Below are positions 47,114-57,386 of a stretch of DNA of 64,000 nucleotides, piece after piece. This DNA comes from Bryopsis sp. KO-2023. Lineage: Eukaryota > Chlorophyta > Ulvophyceae > Bryopsidales > Bryopsidaceae. The notes beneath the pieces were generated by a model. It did not search any database and was not told the DNA's origin. It was given only the letters and a program-made list of their open reading frames with translations. Made by a program: the position numbers and the translations under genes. How positions within the stretch are numbered: position 1 is the stretch's first letter; each line of letters begins with the position of its first letter. The DNA lies in assembly GCA_030272585.1 (NCBI GenBank), contig BSYQ01000010.1, positions 3,038,001 to 3,102,000 of the forward strand, written 5' to 3'.

Positions 47114-49750
47114 AAAAACTCGGTAGAAACGCCGCCAGTAGCAGACCGTAAGAGAGTTTTCTCTTGTGGATGCAGAGAATTTCGTCTGGTTGGCAGTTGG
47201 GTCCAAAAAACCAACGCGCATGTCTGTCTGTGCAACCGTAGGATGTGGTAGTTACTTTGCAGTAAACCGACCGCTAGCATAGCTGTTAGTGATACTGAAC
47301 AGAATGAGTTCACCATAGATTTGGGTATCTCTATAGGTTTACAAGGTTTAGTTACATCAGAGGTATTGTGCGTGCGAAGGTAGTGTGGTATATGATCGAT
47401 CTGGCCGAGAAAGGCTTTGTCTTTCTTTGTAACGTTCGCAACTGGAACATTGTTTGGTTTCGGAGCCAAGCGCTCGATTGAGAGTCTACCTGTGTGGCGG
47501 CGTTTCCCAAACGTCTGGTGTCCTGTGTGTTTCTCCTGCGTGGAGATAGAACTGCACTCCAGTTACTGTGCAGTTTAAGATCGCGAGACAGTTTTGAGCG
47601 ATCGAACCTGTGTGGTAAAAAAAATCGCGTGTGGGGTTTTGCGCGAGGAGTACTTGTGGAAATGTTGATTTGTGATGATGCAAAATGCTGTTCGTGGAGT
47701 CAGAAGGATTTAAGCGTCTCAAAATATTGCAGCATCGCTTCAGGAGCAATTGGTCGGCTAATGTGTGTGTGGGGGGGGAAAACACCTTTGCTGTAGAATT
47801 TGTATTGGTGAGTGTTTGTCGGGCTTTTTTTGTTGTTGTTTTGCATTTCAGTGCAACCTTTCCCCCACCTGCTGGAGCTATTGTAGAATGGAAGAATTTT
47901 TGAGGGAAAAAAAAATTGAGATATGTTGAGAAATTAGTGGTTTGTTTGTTATTGTGTTGGGTGTTTGAAAGGTTTTGCCAGGTGTCGTGGAAGTGGTGAG
48001 AATATGGTGAAAGAAATGGAACGAGAGGGAAAAGGATCAGCTGGACTCGTAACCAAATTTTTTTCTCAGAGTCACGTCGGTATTGTGGGGTGGTTGTGCA
48101 AGCTCCTACCCTCCGATCAAAAATTGCATGTGCAATCAAAGCCTGATCTGCAAGGGGGGACCTAGCGATGAAGAATCAATCATAACTGCCGACCAATCAA
48201 ACCACCGTTCCGAGGATCACCACCTTTTTAGTCGTGCAAACAAAAAGGAATCCTACCATTACCATGAAGCCTCCAGGTACTTTTTTTTGTGCGTCAGTTT
48301 TCCAACCTCTCTACATGCTGACTGTGTTTCTGTTCCATAAAGAGATCAAAGAACTCAACCTCTTGAAACCATTCCCAAGCTTTTTACATAGCGAACAAAG
48401 TTTCTGTCGTTGACAGAAATCGAGCCAAATCCTGCAATCGATTCTGGTGGATCCCCCATATTCCTGGCTGTGCATGATGATGGGAATCTGGGAAACAATG
48501 CCACATCAATACTGAATGTTCTGGAACGAATCCAGGCAATTCCTAAAGTACACAAGGGCTATTCAGAGAGGAGGGTCTTAGGAGCACAAAGCTGCTGCGA
48601 TTAGCCATGGTATCAAACGAGAAGGCGGCGAGAAAAAATCCCAGATCCTCTGTAACATTTAGAGGGGTCGGCATCTTTTTTGTCCCCACAAGTGGGAGAA
48701 ATTCTGGCCATTGCGAATGGGTGGAGCTGGGTGTGCAGCCCGCTGGTCAAAGAGTCATGATGATGCATCGGACAGCACAAGGGATATATGATTGGTAGAA
48801 ATCACCGGACTGCAAGTTTGGGGGTAAAAATAGGAGAGGGACACTCTTTTTCAGGCAGACATATGGAGGTCGATTCTCAGGAAAAAGTGTGACATGCACT
48901 TTGGTTTTTGCCTGCAGATGGATATCGATGCAGAGGAACACAAGAAACGAAACGACTGAAATCTATGATGTTAAACATGTTTTTTTGCTACAATGGATTT
49001 TCAATGTTCTCCTGACAATTTCCAAGACAAGAAAGAAAATACATGACGAAACTATTATAACCCATCGAAATTTCGAGCTTCCTCCAGCATTGCTGAACGA
49101 GCAACTCCGGAGCAAAAAAGAAAATTAGTCTAAAAGCTGTGCTATGCTAAAACTCTACCATTCATTTTCAATCTTCTTTCAATAAATTCGAAACAAAAAA
49201 GAAAATGCTGCCTAACACTATGTTGATTTTTTTTTTCTCTAATTCTATATTTTCTACCTTTTTTTTCTCCATATATTTTCGATCTTCTTCTGGAAATCCC
49301 ACAACAAGAATGAAAATACCTCTAAAAAAATTGTCTTCCCATTTTTTTCCCCCCTTTTTTTTTATTCCTATCCAAATGTCTTGATCCAATTTTCGATTTT
49401 CTCCCAACTGATCATGGAACAAAATCGAAAATTGAAAATATAACACTAATCTAATACTCAAATTTTCCACAGTTCATCAAATTTGATCTTTTTTTTGCTC
49501 CTTCACCGTCAGACTGACCCACAATATCGAATTTCCAGTTTTTCCACCTTTTCCTTTCTCCTTCCACCTCTTCACACATTCCAAAAAAAAATCCATAACT
49601 TTTCACCTGTCTCAGACAGAGGTAATAAATTTCCTTCACCAGCGATCAAATTCTTCCCTTCCAGCAACTTCCATCATATTCACAATCTTCTGAAAAAACT
49701 CATCATTTTCTGCATAAAGTCTGTTTTCTTTTCTGTATTTCCTTCTTGCA
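47114..49750. other. Gene-poor region left of the repeats
   Basis: About 2.6 kb. Frames of moderate quality occur (minus about 47270-47469; plus about 48410-48604), but neither shows a known domain or can be placed in a spliced model. The part from 49160 becomes rich in T- and C-runs. Confidence 0.4.
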
Positions 49751-50345
49751 CCAGCCAATCCTTCATTCTCACCAATCCCGCTCCCCTTCACCTTCTCGAT
49801 TTGATAAGCCATCACATGCTCCATCAGTCACACTTTTTTTTCTTCTTCAATTTCATTTTTTTTTCTCCTTCAGTCACACGTTTTCTTCTTCTTCAGTTTC
49901 ATCTTCTTTCTCCTTCAGAAATCTTCATACCCCCATTCCACATTCTTTCTAGCATCACTTCCTTTTTCAAAATCTTCATAATTTTTCCAGAAACTGTTCA
50001 TTCTCAAATTTTGATAAACCATCACAAGCTCAATCAGTCACACTTTTTCTTCTTCTTCCATTTCATTTTTTTTTCTCCTTCAGTCACACTTTCTTTTTCT
50101 TCTTCAATTTCATCTTTTTTTTCCTTCAGAAATCTTCGTACCCCCATCCACATTCTTTCCAGCAATCCTTCATCACTTCCTTTTTCAAAATCTTCATAAT
50201 TTTTCCAGAAACTGTTCATTCTCGAATTTTGATAACCCATCACAAGCTCAATCAGTCATAATTTTTTTATTCTTCAATTTCATCTTTTTCTCCTTCAGTC
50301 ACACTTTTTTCTTGTTCTTCAATTTCAATTTCAGTATCAAGTTCA
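49750..50345. repeat. Degenerate CT-rich tandem repeat, period about 200 bp
   Basis: Three imperfect copies can be followed by recurring blocks: a TTCATTCTC...TTTGATAA word, then CATCACA with CAATCAGTCACAC, then TTTCTTCTTC with CTCCTTCAGTCACAC, then AAATCTTC with ACCCCCAT. They lie at about 49752-49915, 49916-50123 and 50124-50345. It borders the satellite to its right. Confidence 0.7.
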
Positions 50346-50417
50346 ATTTTTTTTTGTGACATGTACATCAAAGAAATTTGTTAATTTATCCAAAATCCCA
50401 TTGATCCATTAATCACA

Positions 50418-52640
50418 TCACCAGCCCAACTTTTTTTTTTTTTTTTTCACCCAACAAGGAGAGGAATCAGTTTTTTTATATAACCAGCCTATCTTTTTTG
50501 ATTTTTTTTGTTTTTTTAGCCCAACAAAGGAGAGGAATCAGTTTTTTCATATAACCAGCCCATTTTTTTATTATTTTTTTTTTTTTAGCCCAACAAAGGA
50601 GAGGAATCAGTTTTTTTATATAACCAGCCTATCTTTTTTGATTTTTTTTCTTTTTTTCTACCCAATAAGAAGAGGAATCAGTTTTTTATATAACCAGCCC
50701 ATTTTTTTTGAATTTTTTTTTTTTTACCCCAACAAAGGAGAGGAAACAGTTTGTTATATAACCAGCCCATTTTTTTTGATTTTTTTTTTTTTTTCTACCC
50801 AATAAGGAGAGGAATCAGTTTGTTATATAACCAGCCCATTTTTTTTGTTTTTTTTTGTTTTTTCTACCCAATAAGGAGAGGAATCAGTTTTTTTATATAA
50901 CCAGCTTATTTTTTTTTGATTTTTTTTGTTTTTCTACCCAATAAGGAGAGGAATCAGTTTGTTATATAACCAGCCCATTTTTTTTGATTTTTTTTTTTTT
51001 TTTCTACCCAATAAGGAGAGGAATCAGTTTTTTTATATAACCAGCCCATTTTTTTTGATTTTTTTTTTTTTTCTACCCAATAAGGAGAGGAATCAGTTTG
51101 TTATATAACCAGCCCATTTTTTTTGATTTTTTTTTTTGTTTTCTACCCAATAAGGAGAGGAATCAGTTTTTTTATATAACCAGCTTATTTTTTTTTGATT
51201 TTTTTTGTTTTTCTACCCAAAAAGGAGAGGAATCAGTTTGTTATATAACCAGCCCATTTTTTTTGATTTTTTTTGTTTTTTTACCCAACAAAGGAGAGGA
51301 ATCAGTTTTTTATATAACCAGCCCATTTTTTTTGATTTTTTTTCTTTTTTTCTACCCAATAAGAAGAGGAATCAGTTTTTTATATAACCAGCCCATTTTT
51401 TTTGAATTTTTTTTTTTTTACCCCAACAAAGGAGAGGAAACAGTTTGTTATATAACCAGCCCATTTTTTTTGATTTTTTTTTTTTCTACCCAATAAGGAG
51501 AGGAAACAGTTTGTTATATAACCAGCCCATTTTTTTTGATTTTTTTTTTTTTTCTACCCAATAAGGAGAGGAATCAGTTTGTTATATAACCAGCCCATTT
51601 TTTTTGATTTTTTTTCTTTTTTTCTACCCAATAAGAAGAGGAATCAGTTTTTTATATAACCAGCCCATTTTTTTTGAATTTTTTTTTTTACCCCAACAAA
51701 GGAGAGGAAACAGTTTGTTATATAACCAGCCCATTTTTTTTGATTTTTTTTTTTTCTACCCAATAAGGAGAGGAAACAGTTTGTTATATAACCAGCCCAT
51801 TTTTTTTGATTTTTTTTTTTTTTTCTACCCAATAAGGAGAGGAATCAGTTTGTTATATAACCAGCCCATTTTTTTTTTTTTTTTTTTTTTTTTCTACCCA
51901 ATAAGGAGAGGAATCAGTTTTTTTATATAACCAGCCCATTTTTTTTTGATTTTTTTTGTTTTTCTACCCAAAAAGGAGAGGAATCAGTTTGTTATATAAC
52001 CAGCCCATTTTTTTTGATTTTTTTTGTTTTTTTACCCAACAAAGGAGAGGAATCAGTTTTTTATATAACCAGCCCATTTTTTTTGATTTTTTTTCTTTTT
52101 TTCTACCCAATAAGAAGAGGAATCAGTTTTTTATATAACCAGCCCATTTTTTTTGAATTTTTTTTTTTTACCCCAACAAAGGAGAGGAAACAGTTTGTTA
52201 TATAACCAGCCCATTTTTTTTGATTTTTTTTTTTTTTCTACCCAATAAGGAGAGGAATCAGTTTGTTATATAACCAGCCCATTTTTTTTGATTTTTTTTT
52301 TTTTTTCTACCCAATAAGGAGAGGAATCAGTTTTTTTATATAACCAGCTTATTTTTTTTTGATTTTTTTTGTTTTTCTACCCAAAAAGGAGAGGAATCAG
52401 TTTGTTATATAACCAGCCCATTTTTTTTGATTTTTTTTGTTTTTTTACCCAACAAAGGAGAGGAATCAGTTTGTTATATAACCAGCCCATTTTTTTTGAT
52501 TTTTTTTGATTTTTAACCCAATAAGGAGAGGAATCAGTTCTTTATATAACCAGCCCATTTTTTTTGATTTTTTTTTGTTTTTTCAATAACCCAATAGAGG
52601 AGAGGAAATCATTAATCAACCCACCAGCCCAATTTTTTTT
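50418..52640. repeat. Minisatellite, unit about 66-70 bp, about 32 copies
   Basis: Each unit has a constant core ACCCAATAAGGAGAGGAATC, then CAGTTTGTTATATAACCAGC, then CCATTTTTTTTGA, then a T-run of variable length ending CT or A. Unit variants recur in fixed order (AATAAGAAGAGG, then CCCCAACAAAGG...GGAAACAG, then AATAAGGAGAGG), and the blocks at about 51200-51400 and 51950-52150 are near-identical at a spacing of about 751 bp, so there is higher-order structure. The first and last units are degenerate. Open frames through the array are artefacts of the repeat. It ends about 10 bp from the stop codon of the gene at 52650. Confidence 0.95.
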
Positions 52641-52649
52641 TATTTCTTT

Positions 52650-53648
52650 TTAATCCAAGGGAAGGAGGATTACTCTCATAACGTCTGGATAATCATACCA
52701 CCTCCGAAGGCCTTGTACCATGTCTATCATTGTCATAGGAAATATAAGGATGATAATCGAACAGAAATCAAAAATTCTACCATGCTTGAATTCCACAAAA
52801 ATCAGAAGACAGGAGAATGCCACGATTGCAAAAGCCACTCTTCGAAGGACACCCCAGTCCCGTCTAAATTTTTTTTTACACACCTGAATTTCAACACAAA
52901 ATACACACACACATCTCTGGTCATAATCTTATGAAATTCTGAGAGAGGCATCTAATGCTGAGCCTTTAGGGGCATATCATGACGATTTGAATTGCAAGCA
53001 CTGAAATCGGCAGGTTTGGTTTATAAACTGGAAATCGGCGAACACACCCACAGGAAAAAACTTTTTTCGGTTCTTTTCAAGAACAGGGACGGAATCGAGC
53101 CAGATTCGTTTTTTGATCGAACGAAGAACAAGTTTTACTTACAGGCTTTGCGTAGGCCCCAGCAATGGCTCCATAATACTTCCCATAGTAAAGCCCCCCC
53201 TGCCAACCAGTGATCTCCTGAGCTCCACGACCCACGACGGCAACTCTTCGAAAAGGAAGGTTTCCTGATCGACTGACGACAAAGAGTCCGGATCCCAACA
53301 GGAAAGCCACCAACGCCAGGAGTATCGCCAAAGTTCGGTACCTGAAGATTTACCACGATCTCAGAAAGAAATGGAAAACGACAACGAACAGGATCGGCAC
53401 AACGAAAAGGAAAAAGAAGACAAAACACGAGGAAAAGGATACTTCGACCTCGTCTTTCGCATTCCGATCGCGACCTTCGCTGTAACGTCTAAAGTAATTT
53501 GGACGTCCACACAAAACGAGTTTCCATCCTATTAGGCCATCCGCCAGTAGGACGATCCTTTGTACTTGAACCATAGAAACGTGGTCCACGTACCAATAGA
53601 CGCAAAAGAAAGCAGTCGGAACTAAACTCACCTCTTAGAACGGCACAT
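52650..53648 (-). CDS. Unidentified membrane protein, 4 exons
   Basis: Proposed exons 53632-53648, 53429-53557, 53143-53341 and 52650-52883 give 192 aa with consistent phases. The two 3' exons are well supported: acceptor cttcag and donor AAGCCT|gtaagt for exon 3, acceptor aaattcag for exon 4. Hydrophobic segments: TLAILLALVAFLLGSGLFVV (about residue 50), RVAFAIVAFSCLLIFVEF (about 130) and FDFCSIIILIFPMTMIDMV (about 153), separated by Arg-rich stretches. Exon 3 also reads QEITGWQGGLYYGKYYGAIA. I recognise no family. The 5' exons, including the 17-nt coding part of exon 1, are uncertain. Its 3' UTR must enter the minisatellite, since the array begins about 10 bp past the stop. Confidence 0.55.
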
Positions 53649-56600
53649 CCCAGTCGTTCAGCTCCAAGCTCGCGAAAACGAGATCACACTCCGCCAGAAA
53701 AGCAAGAAAAGCACAGAGCACACCACCGAAGGCAATAAACAGAAAGCGAGGACGAAAAAACCGCTCGACTGATGGTAAGTAGCAAACTTGCGTCAAAGTT
53801 CACGTGCTCGCACCCAGCAATCGTAATGGCACCGAGAAGAGTTCGTGCAATTTTGGGAATGATTTGGTGTTAATGAACCAATGTACTTTGAATTTTTTTG
53901 TGGGGATTGAACCACACTTGAAACCAGTGGGATTAGGCCTTGTATAGACAAAGCTGTGAAGCGAATTTGACATTCATGAATGGCCAGCTGGTCACTGCAT
54001 GCAGTGATTCACAGAATGGAATCCCAATATTTACATCAGGTTTTGTTGTTCGGTGCCTTCAGAGCTGAGTAGAATTTAGAGAATTCAGGATATCCTGAAT
54101 TCTCTAAACTCTATCGATAGTGTGGTTGCAACAAGATACAGTTGTGGGCGCGATGTCGGTCTGGGGACGCGAGGGGTCTGAGTGGTTCCCTCATCATTTT
54201 TTGATTTTGACGTGTCAGTTCTCTTCACAGATATCAGAAATTAGGAATCAGTTTTATTCAGTTTTACACTTGAGTAGGCCACTATGGCTGTACAGTTGGG
54301 GCCTGTTTCAAGTCTCAATCAATGAGGTGTTCACAGAGTTTCTGTAGATGTTGGACATGTTGTGGCACAGGGTCAGAGGTTTTCCTGTTGCTGAATTTAA
54401 CATTCGGTCCAACATCAACAAATGTTAGCACCCAAGAAGCAGAAACAGGACATTTAACTCTTAGTTTGCTTCTTTAGTCTTTCCCAGCCCAATAAAATGA
54501 ATTGCCTTTACACTTGCTTAAACATTCGTTCATCAAACACACAAAAAGTGTCCCTCCAGTCATAATGACACCGAACACAAACATCAAGAAGGGAACAGGG
54601 TTGGTGAGGAAACGAGGATGTTACAGCCTTGCTTTCATAGCAAAAACTCGGCATGAAATGTTTTTTTTATGCAACAAGTGGATTCTATTTCTGTAAGAAA
54701 CATTGCTCGAGTTTCCTGACATTTTTTCAGTGAAAAGGAACGCTTCAGCAATGTGCATTTTCATAACACTAGCCCGGTCCCCAAAATACCCATCTTCTGG
54801 CCGATTCGATTTTACTTGGAGTGGTTTTCTGGATGCTGGATACCTTTTATTTTGTGTGTGCAATACCCGCCCACAAGCTCCCTCTTATTGCAATTCTCAG
54901 TTGAGAATTGGGTTGACCCCAATCTTTCCTCCTCTTGTTCGCTAGGAATAATGATAATGTGATTGCAACTGAAAAATATGTGTGTGCGATATATAGTCCC
55001 ATCGATGATGTCCATAGATGTTGTGGCACACCAACAGCAAAGTGACATCTTACACCGGAGCTTTTTTACACCGGAGATTGTTACAAAATACACCACATCT
55101 TTCACTCACCAATATGCATCCCCAAAGACTACCAAGCAACAAGAGCGGCACACCCTGCCATTTCCTTTCTTCCTAAAACAAACGAATGCTGTGTTCCTCT
55201 CTTTTTTTTTTTTTTGAAGTCCCAGTATTTTTTTTTTTCACCCCCTCACACTTGACAGCCCAAACAGCCACTCCCATTCGATCATTTATTCTGACAATTT
55301 TCCTTATCAGAACATACCCCCACGATTCACAGACAGTGACACACGCATGCAAAAGGGAGCATCGATCAAATGGGTGTTTTAAATGCACACCATCAATCAC
55401 CTCGACTTTTTTCAACCAAAAATTTGAGGCAATAAATCCTGCAGAATAAAATCATGAAAACAAAAATAAAAAAGCCGCTTTATCATTAAAACAAAAAATA
55501 AAAAGCTGCTATTTCCTTTAAAAAAACAAAAAAACAAAGGGAAACAGACCCACCCCCTCTAAAAAAAATACAGTCAATGTTTTTTTTTGCCCATTTCCCA
55601 TAACCCCCCCCACCCCTCCCTTTGTTTTTTTTCGTTTTTTGTTTTTTCGCTTTGGATGCGTTTCCTGAAAAAGAGTGCCAATGTCAATTATCACCGATTC
55701 TAAAACAAGCCTTTCTTGGCCCCCCACCTTTTAATTTTTTTCTTAAAGTTCTACAGCAAATGGAGGCTGTTCGAGATGCTATCTATATCGACCAAAGCAA
55801 TCCAGTCTGTAAAAATAAGCCCAAAAAGAAAAAAAAAGGGAAATTGAAGGGGGAAAAAAAAAGGATGCAACTTGCATTCAGAAAAGGTTCAATACAAATA
55901 CATACATCAACATTTTGGTATCTCTGTTTTTGCTTCTTTTCTTTTCTATGTATTTGTATTCTCTCCAAAGCTGTCCGCTCAGCTGGAAAATCCCTTTGTT
56001 CTCTATTAGTCATCAAGATAGGGAAAAAACCCACACACAAATGCAGACACACAATTCACCAAAAAAAACACATACAGAGAGAGATATATAGATCCATCGA
56101 AAAAGTCAACATGACAAAAAAGGTTTTAATGTTTGATCCTCACGTTTCGACGGTCCCCCATTCTACTGTTTTCTTTTTTTTTCCCCTTGTTTTAAATCTT
56201 TTTTCCCTTTTTTTTCGACACTCCCTTCCTCCCCAAACCCCAAATTGAATCCCATCACAATCTCAACCGACGTACCCCCCCCCCCCTCCCCTTTTCCCGA
56301 GAGCCCATTTTCACCCCAACTCCTTCCTAAGAAAAAATAAATTTCAATTCTACGTTGATTTTTTTTTCCGTTGTTTTTTTTTCCATTATTTTGTCAGACT
56401 GACATGCAAACAAATAGCACACTATCCCAGATCTGACAAAAAAAAGCATCGCTACCCAAACACTGCCCCTTCCCTTCCCTTGCCCCCACCCCATCCTCTC
56501 CAGAAAAAACACAAACCACCTCTTGTTTTTTTTTCTTCAAAACCAGAAAGAAAAAGAAATAAATAAAGAAAAAGTCGGCAGACTTTTTTCATTTAAGCCT

Positions 56601-57386
56601 TCTTTTTTTTTCCAATTAATCCTCTTTCAAAAAAAAAAAAAACACCCCCATCCACCACCACAATACAATGAAAATCCAACAGCACAACAAGTCGATGCTA
56701 CCTTTGTTTTTGATTCAAACCCCTGACCCCCCCCTAAAAGTTTTTTTCTTTTTCTTTTTTTTTGCCAGAAACACACGTAACCCTTGTCATTCTGTTATCT
56801 CTCTCTCTTTTTCAACATTTTCACATCATCTTGGGTTTTTTTGTTTGTTTTCCCTCCCTTTTCTTTCCACACTCCATTCATCCCCCAGTCAAAACAATGT
56901 TTTTTCCCCACCCCAACTCCATCTGTAAGAATCATTATCAAGTTGCATCCATAAACACCTACCTCCATAACCCTCAGAAAACTAACGAAACAAATGTCTA
57001 AATTTTTTTAACAAACCACATGCGATCTTTCTGACTGACACACCGAAATCTCTCTGAATGCCAAACACCCAACACCTGCAATTCCCTATCTCATTTTCTT
57101 TTCTTTTAATGATTAAATTGACAAAATCAAAAGGGACCTCTTTTCACCCCCAAAGCCTCTCGTCCTTTCCTTCTAAACAGCCATTTATTCCCCCCCGCCC
57201 CCCCCCAAAAAAAGCAAACAAAAAACACCACCACCGACACAGCCCAATTCATACCCCAAAAGAATTCAACCCTTTTTTTTCACCCCCTTCCCCTGTGCTT
57301 TCCGAAGCCATCGAAATCCTCCATTCCAATTTTCCTTTTCTTCTGTTTTGTTTCCCGTGTTTTTCCTTTCGCCTTTTCTCTATTTT
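53649..57386. other. Gene-poor region left of KCBP
   Basis: About 3.7 kb without a supportable gene. The left half is mixed sequence with a 34-bp perfect palindrome (54075-54108). From 55200 rightwards it is mostly T- and C-runs with A-runs, poor in CG. A TTTATT at 57184-57189 (AATAAA on the minus strand) about 200 nt past the KCBP stop may be its polyadenylation signal. Confidence 0.45.
54075..54108. repeat. 34-bp perfect palindrome
   Basis: The half-site TTTAGAGAATTCAGGAT is followed directly by its exact reverse complement with no spacer. Flanking bases do not extend the symmetry. It lies in non-coding sequence upstream of the membrane-protein gene. Confidence 0.95.

Noticed and set aside
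48410-48604. Open frame on the plus strand reading GGSPIFLAVHDDGNLGNNAT
   Set aside because: Reasonable amino-acid composition and an upstream AG, but no partner exons and no family; not enough to call a gene.
50926-52205. Several open frames of Phe-rich protein across the satellite
   Set aside because: They repeat with the satellite unit, lack any domain and arise from T-runs without stops.
50418-52640. CRISPR-like array
   Set aside because: Units are contiguous with no unique spacers, in a eukaryotic genome; this is a satellite.
53342-53353. A 12-nt GT...AG 'intron' that would fuse a hydrophobic stretch to exon 3 of the membrane protein
   Set aside because: Far below a workable spliceosomal intron size; the upstream hydrophobic reading is just the T-rich polypyrimidine tract of a normal intron starting near 53428.
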